Source of the DNA: Erythrobacter sp. SDW2
GTDB taxonomy: Bacteria; Pseudomonadota; Alphaproteobacteria; Sphingomonadales; Sphingomonadaceae
Assembly (NCBI RefSeq): GCF_021431965.1
Contig: NZ_CP090370.1
Location: forward strand, 1,240,001 to 1,304,000
Length of the DNA stretch: 64,000 nucleotides
Direction of reading: 5' to 3'
Under the pieces are notes generated by a model. It worked only from the letters and a program-made list of their open reading frames with translations. It did no database searches and was not told where the DNA came from. This document shows positions 20,345 through 28,561 of the stretch, in pieces. The position numbers and the translations under genes are program-made. Within the stretch, counting starts at the first letter, position 1. Each line of letters opens with the position of its first letter.

Positions 20345-22162
20345 TTGAGCGACGAATCTCCCCTCGACCAGTTCAAGCGCGCCCTGACCGGCACGGCACG
20401 CGCGCTCGCGCATGAGCCCGAGGTCGAAGTGGCGTGGAGCGCCGACAGCCCCAGTTCGCAGGGCAAGAACTTCCGCGTTCCCTTGCCCGGCCGCAATGTC
20501 CCGCGCGAACAGGCTGCCGAAGCGCGGGGATTCGCCGACAGTTTCGCACTCAAGCTGCGCCACCATAACCAGGCGCTGCACGATCGCGGCGCACCTTCCG
20601 AGCCGATTGCCCGCGCCTGTTACGATATGGTCGAGCAGGTCCGCTATGAGGCGATCGGTTCGAACGCCTACAGCGGCATCTCCGGCAATCTCGATGCCGC
20701 GGTCGAGCTGCGCACCGCGACCGATCCCATCGCCCGCGCCCAGAACGAAAGCGAGGTCCCGCTCCAGACCGCGCTCGGCCTGATGCTGCGCGAGGCGCTG
20801 ACCGGCAAGCCGATCCCCGACCGGGCCAAGGCGGGCGTGGAGATGGTCCGCGAATTCATCGAGGCCCGCACCGGCGGCGACTTCGAAGCGCTGGCCGATT
20901 CGCTCGGCGACCAGAAAGCGTTCCAGTCGCTCGCGCTCGACATGCTCCAGCATCTCGAGCTGACCCAGCCGACCGACGCGCCCGATGATGCGGGCGAGAA
21001 CGGAGAGGACGACCAACAGGGCGAGGACGAGCAGGACGAGGGCGACGAGGACGAAGCCGCCGGCGACCAGCAGCCGCAACCCGCCGAAATGGCCGGCGAG
21101 CAGCAGGACGGCGAGGCCGACGGCGAGAGCGAAGTCGAAGCCAGCGACGAAATGGCCGATGGCGAGGCCGGCGACGAGGGCGAGGAAGGCATGATGCCGG
21201 TCCGCCCCAACCGCCCGTGGACCGACCTGCCCGAAAACTTCGACTACAAGGCCTTCACCGAGGCCTTCGACGAAGTCGTCGAAGCGCCCGAGCTGTGCGA
21301 TGCCGAGGAACTGGACCGGCTGCGCGCCTATCTCGACAGCCAGCTGACCGGTCTTCAGGGCGTGGTGACGCGGCTCGCCAACCGGCTCCAGCGCCGCCTG
21401 ATGGCGCAGCAGAACCGCAGCTGGGATTTCGACCAGGAGGAAGGGCTGCTCGATGCCGCAAGGCTCGCCCGCGTGGTCATCAGCCCCGGCCACTCGCTCA
21501 GCTACAAGATCGAGCGCGATACCGAGTTCAAGGACACCATCGTCACCCTGCTGATCGACAATTCGGGCAGCATGCGCGGCCGCCCGATCAGCATCGCCGC
21601 GATCAGCGCCGATATCCTCGCCCGCACGCTCGAACGCTGCGGGGTCAAGACCGAGATTCTCGGCTTCACCACCCGCGCGTGGAAGGGCGGGCAGTCCCGC
21701 GAAAAATGGCTGGCCGACGGCAAGCCGGCGCAGCCCGGCCGCCTCAACGATTTGCGCCATATCCTCTACAAGAAGGCCGACGAACCCTGGCGCCGCGCCC
21801 GCCGCAACCTCGGCCTGATGATGCGCGAAGGGCTGCTGAAGGAAAACATCGACGGCGAGGCGTTGCTATGGGCGCACAACCGCCTGATCGCCCGACCGGA
21901 GGATCGCCGCATCCTGATGGTCATCAGCGACGGCGCCCCGGTCGACGACAGCACCCTCAGCGTCAACAGCGCCGGATACCTCGAAAGCCATCTGCGCAAG
22001 GTGATCGACTGGATCGAGAAGCAGTCCCCGGTGCAACTCGTCGCCATCGGCATCGGGCATGACGTGACCCGCTACTACAAGCGCGCAGTGACGATCATGG
22101 ATGTCGAACAACTGGGCGGGACGATTATCGAGCAGCTGGCTGATTTGTTCGAGGTGGAGTGA
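20345..22162 (+). CDS. cobT: Aerobic cobaltochelatase subunit CobT
   Basis: This 605-residue protein starts at TTG 20345 ([15 protein letters not shown]), which matches the family N-terminus; no ATG lies nearby in frame. A strongly acidic Asp/Glu/Gln linker (about 214-282) precedes a C-terminal von Willebrand A domain with the MIDAS motif DNSGSMRG (about 404-411). CobT works with CobS (AAA+) and CobN to insert cobalt into hydrogenobyrinate diamide. CobS is usually adjacent but is not in this window, and no other cobalamin gene is visible. The gene is intact; its partners must lie elsewhere, or it serves another AAA+ protein. Confidence 0.9.
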   Translation: MSDESPLDQFKRALTGTARALAHEPEVEVAWSADSPSSQGKNFRVPLPGRNVPREQAAEARGFADSFALKLRHHNQALHDRGAPSEPIARACYDMVEQVRYEAIGSNAYSGISGNLDAAVELRTATDPIARAQNESEVPLQTALGLMLREALTGKPIPDRAKAGVEMVREFIEARTGGDFEALADSLGDQKAFQSLALDMLQHLELTQPTDAPDDAGENGEDDQQGEDEQDEGDEDEAAGDQQPQPAEMAGEQQDGEADGESEVEASDEMADGEAGDEGEEGMMPVRPNRPWTDLPENFDYKAFTEAFDEVVEAPELCDAEELDRLRAYLDSQLTGLQGVVTRLANRLQRRLMAQQNRSWDFDQEEGLLDAARLARVVISPGHSLSYKIERDTEFKDTIVTLLIDNSGSMRGRPISIAAISADILARTLERCGVKTEILGFTTRAWKGGQSREKWLADGKPAQPGRLNDLRHILYKKADEPWRRARRNLGLMMREGLLKENIDGEALLWAHNRLIARPEDRRILMVISDGAPVDDSTLSVNSAGYLESHLRKVIDWIEKQSPVQLVAIGIGHDVTRYYKRAVTIMDVEQLGGTIIEQLADLFEVE

Positions 22163-22176
22163 GGACGGATAATTAA

Positions 22177-22527
22177 ATGAAGCGGGATATGGATCTGATC
22201 CGCGAAATCCTTTTGTGGATGGAGGCGCATGAAGATCGACTAATCCGTCTCCTAGGCTTCAAGATATTTCGCGATGATGAGGAACTGACCCTCGGCCACA
22301 TCAGCATGCTGAAATCTGGCGGGCTCATCGATGAACCCCAAAGGGGTCTCTTGCGGGTTACGTGGGAGGGGCATGAGTTTCTCGACAAAATCCGTGATCC
22401 GGAGATTTGGGCGAAAACAAAAGCTGGCGCTTCGCAGCTAGGGTCATGGAGCGTAAAGTTGCTTGGTGAAATGGCTACAGGTTATCTCAAAGCCAAAGCT
22501 GCGGAGTTGGGGCTTCCATTGGCATAG
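22177..22527 (+). CDS. DUF2513 protein
   Basis: This 116-residue protein starts MKRDMDLIREILLWME, the standard opening of DUF2513, and contains LTVTWEGHEF-like text (LRVTWEGHEFLDKI), the other family hallmark. It looks like a winged-helix-type small protein; function is unknown. DUF2513 genes are frequent in phage and accessory regions. Two sampled lines of this gene are about 50% G+C by hand count, well below neighbouring cobT, which supports recent acquisition. It is followed by a ParD/ParE pair. Confidence 0.82.
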   Translation: MKRDMDLIREILLWMEAHEDRLIRLLGFKIFRDDEELTLGHISMLKSGGLIDEPQRGLLRVTWEGHEFLDKIRDPEIWAKTKAGASQLGSWSVKLLGEMATGYLKAKAAELGLPLA

Positions 22528-22582
22528 AAAGAGGTAAAGATGCTCGTGGTGATTGCCCCAATCACACATCGTATGATAAAGT

Positions 22583-22876
22583 ATGCGCATGGCTAAGCTC
22601 GAACGCATCACCGTCACCATGCCCGAGGAAATGGTCGCCAAGCTGCGCGCGGCGGTCGAGTCGGGGGAATACGCGACCACCAGCGAGATCGTGCGCGAGG
22701 CGATGCGCGACTGGATCGGCCAGCAGGAACGCCGCGAAGCAGCGCTGGCCAAATTCCGTGAAGAGATCGAAAAAGGGCTCGCCGGACCGTTCCATGATGG
22801 TGAGACAGTGATGCAGGAATTGCGTGATTATGTCGCCAAGCTGGTGCGCGAACAGGCCCACGACGAAGCTGCATGA
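22583..22876 (+). CDS. ParD-like antitoxin (type II toxin-antitoxin)
   Basis: This 97-residue (or 95 from the second ATG, 22589) protein has a ribbon-helix-helix N-terminus, LERITVTMPEEMVAKLRAAV, followed by the ParD segment YATTSEIVREAMRDW and a charged C-terminal tail that would bind the toxin. No good ribosome-binding site precedes either ATG; a TATGAT box at 22572-22577 lies so close that the transcript may begin at or next to the first codon. The toxin gene overlaps its stop by four bases (ATGA). Confidence 0.88.
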   Translation: MRMAKLERITVTMPEEMVAKLRAAVESGEYATTSEIVREAMRDWIGQQERREAALAKFREEIEKGLAGPFHDGETVMQELRDYVAKLVREQAHDEAA

Positions 22877-23157
22877 AGTACCGCGTTTCCGATGAGGCGC
22901 GGCGTGACCTTGTCGACATTGGCCGTCATATCGCCGAGGACAATCCATCGAGAGCACTGTCGTTCGTCGATGAACTCACCACGAAGTTCCGAGTAATAGC
23001 CGAGCGCCCATTGTCCTTTCCCGCGCGGGAGGAATGGCATCCCGAGCTGCGATCTGCCTTGCACCGACCCTACGTCATTCTGTTTCGCGTCGCTGGCGAT
23101 CATGTCGAGATTGCCCGGGTATTCCACGGCGCACGAGATATTCCCAACCTGCTTTGA
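22873..23157 (+). CDS. ParE/RelE-family toxin
   Basis: The 94-residue protein has the ParE fold signature: KYRVSDEARRDLVDIGRHIAEDN at the start, RPLSFPAREEWHPELRSA in the middle, and the C-terminal VILFRVAGDHVEIARVFHGARDI. ParE toxins poison DNA gyrase; RelE relatives cut mRNA. Lack of RelE catalytic residues and the ParD partner favour ParE. It overlaps the antitoxin stop by ATGA, the expected coupled order. Confidence 0.88.
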   Translation: MKYRVSDEARRDLVDIGRHIAEDNPSRALSFVDELTTKFRVIAERPLSFPAREEWHPELRSALHRPYVILFRVAGDHVEIARVFHGARDIPNLL

Positions 23158-23168
23158 ATGGGGCCACT

Positions 23169-23840
23169 ATGAATGTCACCGAAGCCGTCCAGACCCGCCG
23201 TTCCGTGCGCGCTTTCCTCGACAAGCCCGTCGAGCGCGAGGTGCTCATCCGCATCCTCGAAACCGCGCAGCGCAGCCCTTCCGGCGGGAACACCCAGCCG
23301 TGGCATGGGATCGTCCTGACCGGCGCGCCGATGCAGGCGCTGTTTGCCCGCATCGCGCAGGACCTGCCCAAGGGCCGCGAGGCCTTTGCGCCCGAATACA
23401 ACGTCTATCCGCCCGAACTTGACGGCGCCTATGAGCAGCGCCGCCGCGGGGTGGGCGAGGACATGTATGGCGCGCTCCAAATCGCCAAGGAGGACAAGGG
23501 CCAGCGGCTGATGTGGTTCGCCAACAACTTCCGTGCCTTCGGGGCGCCGGTGCTGATGCTGGTCCACACGCCGCGCTACATGGGCCCGCCGCAGTGGAGC
23601 GATATCGGCATGTGGCTCCAGACCATCGGCCTGCTGTGCCGCGAGGAAGGGCTCGACACCTGCTTCCAGGAGGCGTGGGCGGTCTACACCCCGCAAATCC
23701 GCGAGATGGTGGACATTCCAGAGGATCACATCTTTTTCTGCGGCGTCGCCATCGGCTACCGCGACCCCGATGCGCCGGTGAACAACTTCACCGTCGCCCG
23801 CGCGCCCTTGAGCGAGAGCGTGCGGTGGGAGGGGTGGTGA
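23169..23840 (+). CDS. Nitroreductase family protein (FMN-dependent)
   Basis: From ATG 23169 the protein is 223 residues. MNVTEAVQTRRSVRAFLDKPV and PSGGNTQPW are the family N-terminus with the FMN-binding Arg residues; DIGMWLQTIGLLCREEGLDT and FFCGVAIGYRDPDAPVN form the C-terminal FMN region. It would reduce nitroaromatics or quinones with NAD(P)H; the natural substrate is unknown. The upstream in-frame ATG at 23034 lies inside parE and is rejected. Confidence 0.9.
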   Translation: MNVTEAVQTRRSVRAFLDKPVEREVLIRILETAQRSPSGGNTQPWHGIVLTGAPMQALFARIAQDLPKGREAFAPEYNVYPPELDGAYEQRRRGVGEDMYGALQIAKEDKGQRLMWFANNFRAFGAPVLMLVHTPRYMGPPQWSDIGMWLQTIGLLCREEGLDTCFQEAWAVYTPQIREMVDIPEDHIFFCGVAIGYRDPDAPVNNFTVARAPLSESVRWEGW

Positions 23841-23847
23841 TCCCATC

Positions 23848-23926
23848 CGTCATCCCAGCGGAAGCTGGGATCTCTCTCGGCTTGACACTACAACGCAGGC
23901 AGATCCCAGCTTGCGCTGGGATGACG
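23848..23926. repeat. Two-armed palindromic repeat between the nitroreductase gene and cysS
   Basis: The arms CGTCATCCCAGCGGAAGCTG (then GGATCT) at 23848-23873 and its inverted copy ending 23926 are the same family as the elements at 2472-2551 and 3443-3523. Loop bases differ (GGAA, TTGC against GAAA, TTTC). Confidence 0.85.
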
Positions 23927-23945
23927 TGACTGTATCACGCCCCGC

Positions 23946-25499
23946 ATGACCGACACGCCTCTCAAGCTGTTCAACAGCCTGACCCGCCAGCTGGAGGAAT
24001 TCCAGCCCGTCCACCCCGGCGTTGTTGGTGATCCGGCTCAACCGCCGGAGGCGCGGGTCTATTCATGCGGCCCGACGGTCTACAACTACCAACACATCGG
24101 CAATATGCGCGCTTACGTGTTCGCCGACACGCTCGGGCGGACGCTGCAGTGGAAGGGTTACAAGCTCACCCATGTGATCAACATCACCGATGTCGGCCAC
24201 CTCACCTCCGACGCCGACGAGGGCGAGGACAAGATGGAGAAAATGGCCGCGCGCGAGGGCAAGAGCGCGTGGGACATCGCCAAATTCTACCAGGAGGATT
24301 TCGAGCGCGACCTCGCCCGGCTCAACGTGCAGCCCAAGCAGCACCCGCGCGCGACCGAATTTGTCGAGGCGATGATCGCGTGGGCTGAGCGGATCGCGCC
24401 ACGGCATTGCTACGAGCTAGAGAGCGGGCTCTATTTCGATGTCTCGACCGTGGCCGATTACGGGCGGCTGGCGCGTGCCGTCACCGATGAAGGCGAAGGC
24501 CGCATCGAGAGCGTCGAAGGAAAGCGCAACGCCGCCGACTTTGCCATCTGGCGCAAGACCCCGCCGGTCGAGACGCGGCAGATGGAATGGGACAGCCCTT
24601 GGGGCAAGGGCGCGCCCGGCTGGCATCTCGAATGCTCGGTGATGGGCGAGGCGCTGCTCGGCTTCCCGTTCGACATCCACACCGGCGGGATCGACCACCG
24701 CGAGATCCACCACCCCAACGAGATCGCCCAGAACCAGGCTTACTGCTGCACGAATGGCTTGGACGACGCGCGCAATTCGGGCGCGAAGATCTGGATGCAC
24801 AACAACTTCCTGGTCGAACGGTCGGGCAAGATGTCCAAGTCCTCGGGCGAGTTCCTGCGGCTGCAACTGCTGATCGACAAGGGCTTCCACCCGCTCGCCT
24901 ACCGCATGATGTGCCTGCAAGCGCATTATCGCAGCGAGCTGGAGTTCTCGTGGGAGGGGCTGGAAGCGGCATTGGTGCGGCTGAAGCGGATGGTGATTGC
25001 GGTATCCCGCTTTGCCGATTCAGCGTCGCCGCTTGGTCCGGATCAGATGGACCTAATTCCGCTCGATACGATTGACCGAGCAAGCCTCAGCACTGTGATT
25101 ATTGGTCAACCCATCAAGCCATCCGAAGCAGTTTTAGAGCTCTGGGACAAGTTTGACGCCGCGCTTTCGGATGATTTGAACACATCAGTGGCATTGACCG
25201 TTCTCGAAAACTTCGTGTCGCTACCCGACATTCACAACGTCGTTCGCAGAGCGGTCGTTGACCGGTTCGATAGTGTTCTTGGCTTCGGTCTGACCTCTCT
25301 CACCCGCGCAGACCTCCGCATCCGCCCTAAGTCCGCGCAGATCACCGAAGCCGAAATCGAAGCCGCGCTGGCCGAGCGCAAGGTGGCCCGCGCCGCCAAG
25401 GACTTCGCCCGCTCCGACGCGCTGCGCGACGAACTCGCGGCCAAGGGCGTCGAGGTGATGGACGGTGACCCGCTTGGCTGGGAGTGGAAGCTCTCTTGA
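23946..25499 (+). CDS. cysS: Cysteinyl-tRNA synthetase
   Basis: This 517-residue protein has the class I signatures HIGN (residues 50-53) and KMSKS (about 295-299), and the zinc site Cys41 (YSCGPTVYN) with LECSVMG and HHPNEIAQ. It charges tRNA-Cys. Most is typical, but residues about 355-460 (25010-25320) are unusual: by hand count this stretch is about 54% G+C against about 73% in a sampled upstream line, with codons such as TTG, TTA, CAA and ATT rare elsewhere in the gene. The frame is intact, so this may be an exchanged segment or a family-variable insertion before the C-terminal DALR-like part. The TGA stop overlaps the next gene. Confidence 0.95.
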   Translation: MTDTPLKLFNSLTRQLEEFQPVHPGVVGDPAQPPEARVYSCGPTVYNYQHIGNMRAYVFADTLGRTLQWKGYKLTHVINITDVGHLTSDADEGEDKMEKMAAREGKSAWDIAKFYQEDFERDLARLNVQPKQHPRATEFVEAMIAWAERIAPRHCYELESGLYFDVSTVADYGRLARAVTDEGEGRIESVEGKRNAADFAIWRKTPPVETRQMEWDSPWGKGAPGWHLECSVMGEALLGFPFDIHTGGIDHREIHHPNEIAQNQAYCCTNGLDDARNSGAKIWMHNNFLVERSGKMSKSSGEFLRLQLLIDKGFHPLAYRMMCLQAHYRSELEFSWEGLEAALVRLKRMVIAVSRFADSASPLGPDQMDLIPLDTIDRASLSTVIIGQPIKPSEAVLELWDKFDAALSDDLNTSVALTVLENFVSLPDIHNVVRRAVVDRFDSVLGFGLTSLTRADLRIRPKSAQITEAEIEAALAERKVARAAKDFARSDALRDELAAKGVEVMDGDPLGWEWKLS

Positions 25500-25936
25500 A
25501 ACTCTGGCGGCTCACCCGTGCGCCGTTTCTGGCGCTCGACGGGTCGGGGCCGGTGAAGCACGGTGCGCGGTGGGTTTCGCCGGGGCGGCCGGTGGTCAAC
25601 TTCGCTTCGGAACCCGGCCTCGCGGTGCTGGTGGTGCTGCGCTACCTGCCGCGTGACCTGAGCGGGATTGATGACGACTACCTGCTCGGCTGGACCGAGA
25701 TCGATGCCGTCCCCGAACGCCTGCCCTTCGTCTCGGATCGGGCCGACAAGCGCCGTATCGGCGACGACTGGCTCGCGTCGGGCCGTTCGCTGCTGGCGGC
25801 GGTGCGCTCGGCCGTCTTGCCCGAAGCCGATGTGGTGATGATGAACCCCGCGCATCCCGATGCCGCGCATGTGCCGCCACTGGTCACACGACCGTTCGAA
25901 TTTCGCGCAACGCTGAGCCTGCCGCCCGATCCTTGA
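25496..25936 (+). CDS. RES-domain protein (candidate NAD+-degrading toxin), orphan
   Basis: From TTG 25496, which overlaps the cysS stop (TTGA), the protein is 146 residues. KLWRLTRAPFLALDGSG, GARWVSPGRPVVNFAS and GDDWLASGRSLL followed by NPAHPDAAHV match the RES fold (conserved Arg25 in GARW). Characterised RES toxins degrade NAD+ and are paired with an Xre-type antitoxin encoded just upstream. No antitoxin is present here. The Glu I expect after the LA-LL helix is Val46, so the active site may be altered. A GTG at 25484 is an alternative start. Confidence 0.72.
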   Translation: MKLWRLTRAPFLALDGSGPVKHGARWVSPGRPVVNFASEPGLAVLVVLRYLPRDLSGIDDDYLLGWTEIDAVPERLPFVSDRADKRRIGDDWLASGRSLLAAVRSAVLPEADVVMMNPAHPDAAHVPPLVTRPFEFRATLSLPPDP

Positions 25937-26100
25937 GGGAGAAAAGGGTAGGGGGCCGCAGTCGGTGTGTTGGGGTGGGATATGCGGCCCCGCGGTGCCC
26001 CGTGTGAGTGAACAGGTGCAGTCACGTCCTTACCCGGCAGCCCCTTTCGCAAAGCTCTCCCAGTCGTAAAAATTTGAGTTTGCGAGGCTTTTTCTCGCAG

Positions 26101-26709
26101 TCAGCGCGCCCGCAGCAGCCAGCAGTTAATCGAAAAACGCGCGTCTTCCCAGGCATTGTCGGGGACATGGGTCGGCTCGACCTCGTGCCGGGCGAAGGAG
26201 GGGAAGGCGACCAGCCGATTGTGTATGGGCGCGACCCGGGCTTCGCTGTCATTGCCGAAGAAGGGCCGCAGAACCAGTTCGCCGCCGGTGAAGCCTGCGC
26301 CGGGGCGATGCAGGTAATAGACCAGGCTGATGATCCGGTCGCCCGGCTGCCCGGGCCGGTTCTCGGCGGTCATGGTGTCGATATGTTCGTGGAAGAAGCC
26401 GCCGTCGCGATGCGCGGCCATTTCCACATCCCACGCGGCGATGGGGAACGGGGCGAGCCCGACCTCGCGGCACAGATGTTCGAAATGCGCCTCGATAGCC
26501 GCGGTGAAATGCGGGCCGGCCGGGCCAAGGTCACTCATGGAAAAGGCCTGCCGGTCCTCCTCCGATACGCGATAGCCGCCCCCCGCCCGCACCAGCGCCG
26601 GCTGGAACAGCGCCTCGTTCTGCAGCGCATGGTCGAGCAGCGCCTCCGCCACATCCCCGGCCAGGAAGCCGTCGACGATCGCATGTCGGGCCACCGCATG
26701 GCCGTTCAT
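26101..26709 (-). CDS. 2-oxoglutarate/Fe(II)-dependent oxygenase (prolyl 4-hydroxylase-like)
   Basis: The 202-residue protein has the iron triad of the P4Hc fold: HEHIDT (His-x-Asp), a distal His in SFARHEVEP, and a following VPDNAWEDARFSINCW with the Arg that binds 2-oxoglutarate. The middle reads LVYYLHRPGAGFTGGELVL, typical of the core beta-strands. The substrate is unknown; relatives hydroxylate proline in proteins or small molecules. It is divergent from the hydroxyacid dehydrogenase with 66 bases between starts. About 160 bases on its 3-prime side (25937-26100) hold nothing I recognise. Confidence 0.85.
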   Translation of the reverse strand: MNGHAVARHAIVDGFLAGDVAEALLDHALQNEALFQPALVRAGGGYRVSEEDRQAFSMSDLGPAGPHFTAAIEAHFEHLCREVGLAPFPIAAWDVEMAAHRDGGFFHEHIDTMTAENRPGQPGDRIISLVYYLHRPGAGFTGGELVLRPFFGNDSEARVAPIHNRLVAFPSFARHEVEPTHVPDNAWEDARFSINCWLLRAR

Positions 26710-26775
26710 CGCCGCTTGCCCGCCCGGCCATTCCCGCTAGGAGAAAGTTTCAAAAGAAAACGCCAGAGGTGCCGC

Positions 26776-27726
26776 ATGCCCGTTGCTGTCCTGTCCGCTC
26801 TCGTCCGACCGCTGGTCGAACCGCATCTGCCGGATGCCATAGAAGCGAAGTTCTTCACCTCTGTCGAGGAATTGCTGGAGCTGGCACCCGAGGCGGAGAT
26901 CGGCTGGTTCGATCTCGACAACAAGGCGATGATGGTCGAGGCGGTCAATCGGGCCGGGAAGCTCAAGTGGTTCAGCTCGATCTATGCCGGGCTCGACTTC
27001 CTGCCGCACGAACTGATGCGGGAGCGTGGGGTCACAGTCACCAATGGTGTCGGCATCAACGCCATCACCATCGCCGAATATGTCGTGATGGGGATGCTGG
27101 TCCATGCCAAGGGCTACCGCGAAGTGGTCCGGGCGCAGGAGCGGCACGAGTGGCTGCTCGATTCGCCGGGCAAGATCGAACTGGCCGGGTCGAAGGCGCT
27201 GCTGCTCGGCTATGGCGCGATCGGGCAGCTTATCAAGCCGCGACTCGAAGCTTTCGATGTCGAGGTGACGGTGGTGCGGCGCTCGGGCGGTGCCAATGGA
27301 CAAGAGGGCGTGCTGACGCCCGACCAGTGGCGCGGCAAGCTCGGCGAATTCGACTGGGTCATCCTCGCCGTACCCGCAACGCCGGAGACCACCGGCATGA
27401 TCGGCGCCGACGAACTCGCCGCCATGAAACCCAACGCCGTGCTGGTGAATATCGCCCGCGGCGAAGTGGTCGACCAGCCGGCGCTGGTGGCCGCGCTCGA
27501 GGCCAAGAGCATCGGCGGGGCCTTCCTCGATGTGACCACGCCCGAACCGCTGCCCGCCGACGACCCGCTGTGGTCGCTCGACAATGCCCATGTCACCATG
27601 CACCTGTCCGGCCGGGCGCAGACGAAGATGTTCCAGCGCTCGGCCGAGAGGTTCGTGACGAACTGTCACCGCTATGTCGCAGGCGAGGCGGTCGAGCCGC
27701 AGTTCGACCTGACCTTGGGGTATTAG
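26776..27726 (+). CDS. D-isomer-specific 2-hydroxyacid dehydrogenase
   Basis: From ATG 26776, with AGAGG upstream, the protein is 316 residues. LLLGYGAIGQLIKPRL is the NAD(P)-binding GxGxxG; NIARGEVVDQPAL holds the catalytic Arg, and VTMHLSGRAQ the catalytic His region of this family. It should oxidise or reduce a 2-hydroxy/2-keto acid; substrate is not predictable. An open frame upstream to 26008 is antisense to the oxygenase gene and rejected. Confidence 0.9.
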   Translation: MPVAVLSALVRPLVEPHLPDAIEAKFFTSVEELLELAPEAEIGWFDLDNKAMMVEAVNRAGKLKWFSSIYAGLDFLPHELMRERGVTVTNGVGINAITIAEYVVMGMLVHAKGYREVVRAQERHEWLLDSPGKIELAGSKALLLGYGAIGQLIKPRLEAFDVEVTVVRRSGGANGQEGVLTPDQWRGKLGEFDWVILAVPATPETTGMIGADELAAMKPNAVLVNIARGEVVDQPALVAALEAKSIGGAFLDVTTPEPLPADDPLWSLDNAHVTMHLSGRAQTKMFQRSAERFVTNCHRYVAGEAVEPQFDLTLGY

Positions 27727-27740
27727 GCGAACCTTTCCCT

Positions 27741-27826
27741 TTCGTTCGGGCTGAGCGTGTCGAAGCCCAGCCACGAAGCTTGCGGAAGCGTTGCGCCTGC
27801 CCTTCGACAGGCTCAGGGCGAACGAA
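27741..27826. repeat. Two-armed palindromic repeat, TTCGTTCGGGCTGAGC type
   Basis: The left arm TTCGTTCGGGCTGAGCGTGT (then CGAAGC) and the right arm GCCCTTCGACAGGCTCAGGG (then CGAACGAA) are imperfect inverted copies. The same sequence family recurs at 47511-47582. It fills half of the 181-base gap between the dehydrogenase and the next gene. Confidence 0.8.
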
Positions 27827-27907
27827 GGTAGATTCAAGCCTTGCTTCTGCGATCCACCGACGCCGAAAGGTCACACCAAGTTCACACCAAAACCCAACAA
27901 CCTAGAC

Positions 27908-28267
27908 CTACGCATCCTCCAGCAGCAGCAGTTCGCACTCCACCACCATGCGAACCTCGGGAACCAGCCTGCTTTCGACCCCGCATACCGCTGCATCGGC
28001 CACCAGCTGGCGCGGGATGGCAAACTCGTGCTCGGGCAGGGCGGCGACGAGTTCCTCTCCGCCCGCAACGGCCTCGTCCCCCTCGAAGGCAATCCGCAGC
28101 CGGTGCCGTGTTCCGGTAAAGGTGATGCTGGCCCAGGCAGTTTCGGAGTGGAGCAACACATCGCCATGACCGCCGGCGAGCGCCAGAACGGCTTCGCGTA
28201 AACGCTCGCCGGTGCTGCGGCGACCGGTGCGGGTGGCGGTGGAAAGGTCGATCGGATCAGCCCGCAT
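27908..28267 (-). CDS. Hypothetical protein, 119 residues
   Basis: I do not recognise a family. From ATG 28267 the protein reads MRADPIDLSTATRTGRRSTG and then a mixed alpha/beta sequence with SITFTGTRHRLRIAFEGDEA and a Glu/Leu-rich C-terminus (VECELLLLEDA). No signal peptide or membrane segment. It overlaps the preceding 62-codon gene by 11 bases, so the two are translated together. Context suggests a link to the divergent S24 repressor. Confidence 0.65.
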   Translation of the reverse strand: MRADPIDLSTATRTGRRSTGERLREAVLALAGGHGDVLLHSETAWASITFTGTRHRLRIAFEGDEAVAGGEELVAALPEHEFAIPRQLVADAAVCGVESRLVPEVRMVVECELLLLEDA

Positions 28268-28445
28268 GGCGCATCTCCCCGTAGCTGCGCATGAAGCCGT
28301 CGACACGGCGCTCCGTGTCGGTGCGCGGGGTCCTGCCGTTGCGCAGGTCGAGCACGAAGCGCGGGTCGTGCGTCGCCAGGCGACCGAACTTGGTCGCTGG
28401 CATATCGTGTTCGCGCAGGAATTTTTCGATCCGTCTGATAAGCAT
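28257..28445 (-). CDS. Small putative DNA-binding protein, 62 residues
   Basis: The protein MLIRRIEKFLREHDMPATKF continues GRLATHDPRFVLDLRNGRTP, a helix-turn-helix-like layout (helix, short turn, GR-A-DPRFV recognition-like helix, then DLR-GR) similar to small Cro/Xre-type proteins often annotated as hypothetical in sphingomonads. It is the first gene of a minus-strand pair and faces the S24 repressor gene across 116 bases that contain two inverted repeats. A regulatory role is inferred from fold impression and position only. Confidence 0.6.
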   Translation of the reverse strand: MLIRRIEKFLREHDMPATKFGRLATHDPRFVLDLRNGRTPRTDTERRVDGFMRSYGEMRHAG

Positions 28446-28505
28446 TGCGTCCCTTGAACCTCCAAGCCGAGTCGCCGTCCGTGGAGTGATTCGTGCAAAG
28501 CGAAA

Positions 28506-28541
28506 TCCTACTTGTCTAGGAAAAATCTTTCATCTACGTAG
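28506..28541. promoter_or_regulatory. Candidate operator for the S24 repressor
   Basis: Two inverted repeats lie between the divergent genes: TCCTA-N6-TAGGA at 28506-28521 and CTACGTAG at 28534-28541 (with TAGGA continuing). Both share the half-site CTA/TAG(GA) and are about 28 bases apart, close to the AGGAGG ribosome site (28547-28552) of the repressor gene. This is the pattern of autoregulated phage-type repressors. Confidence 0.5.
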
Positions 28542-28561
28542 GAAATAGGAGGCATGACCGC

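Noticed and set aside
19475-21760. 761-codon open frame on the minus strand
   Set aside because: Antisense to the transaldolase gene and cobT, which have clear family motifs.
26008-26775. N-terminal extension of the 2-hydroxyacid dehydrogenase
   Set aside because: It is antisense to the 2OG oxygenase; the family N-terminus begins at 26776.
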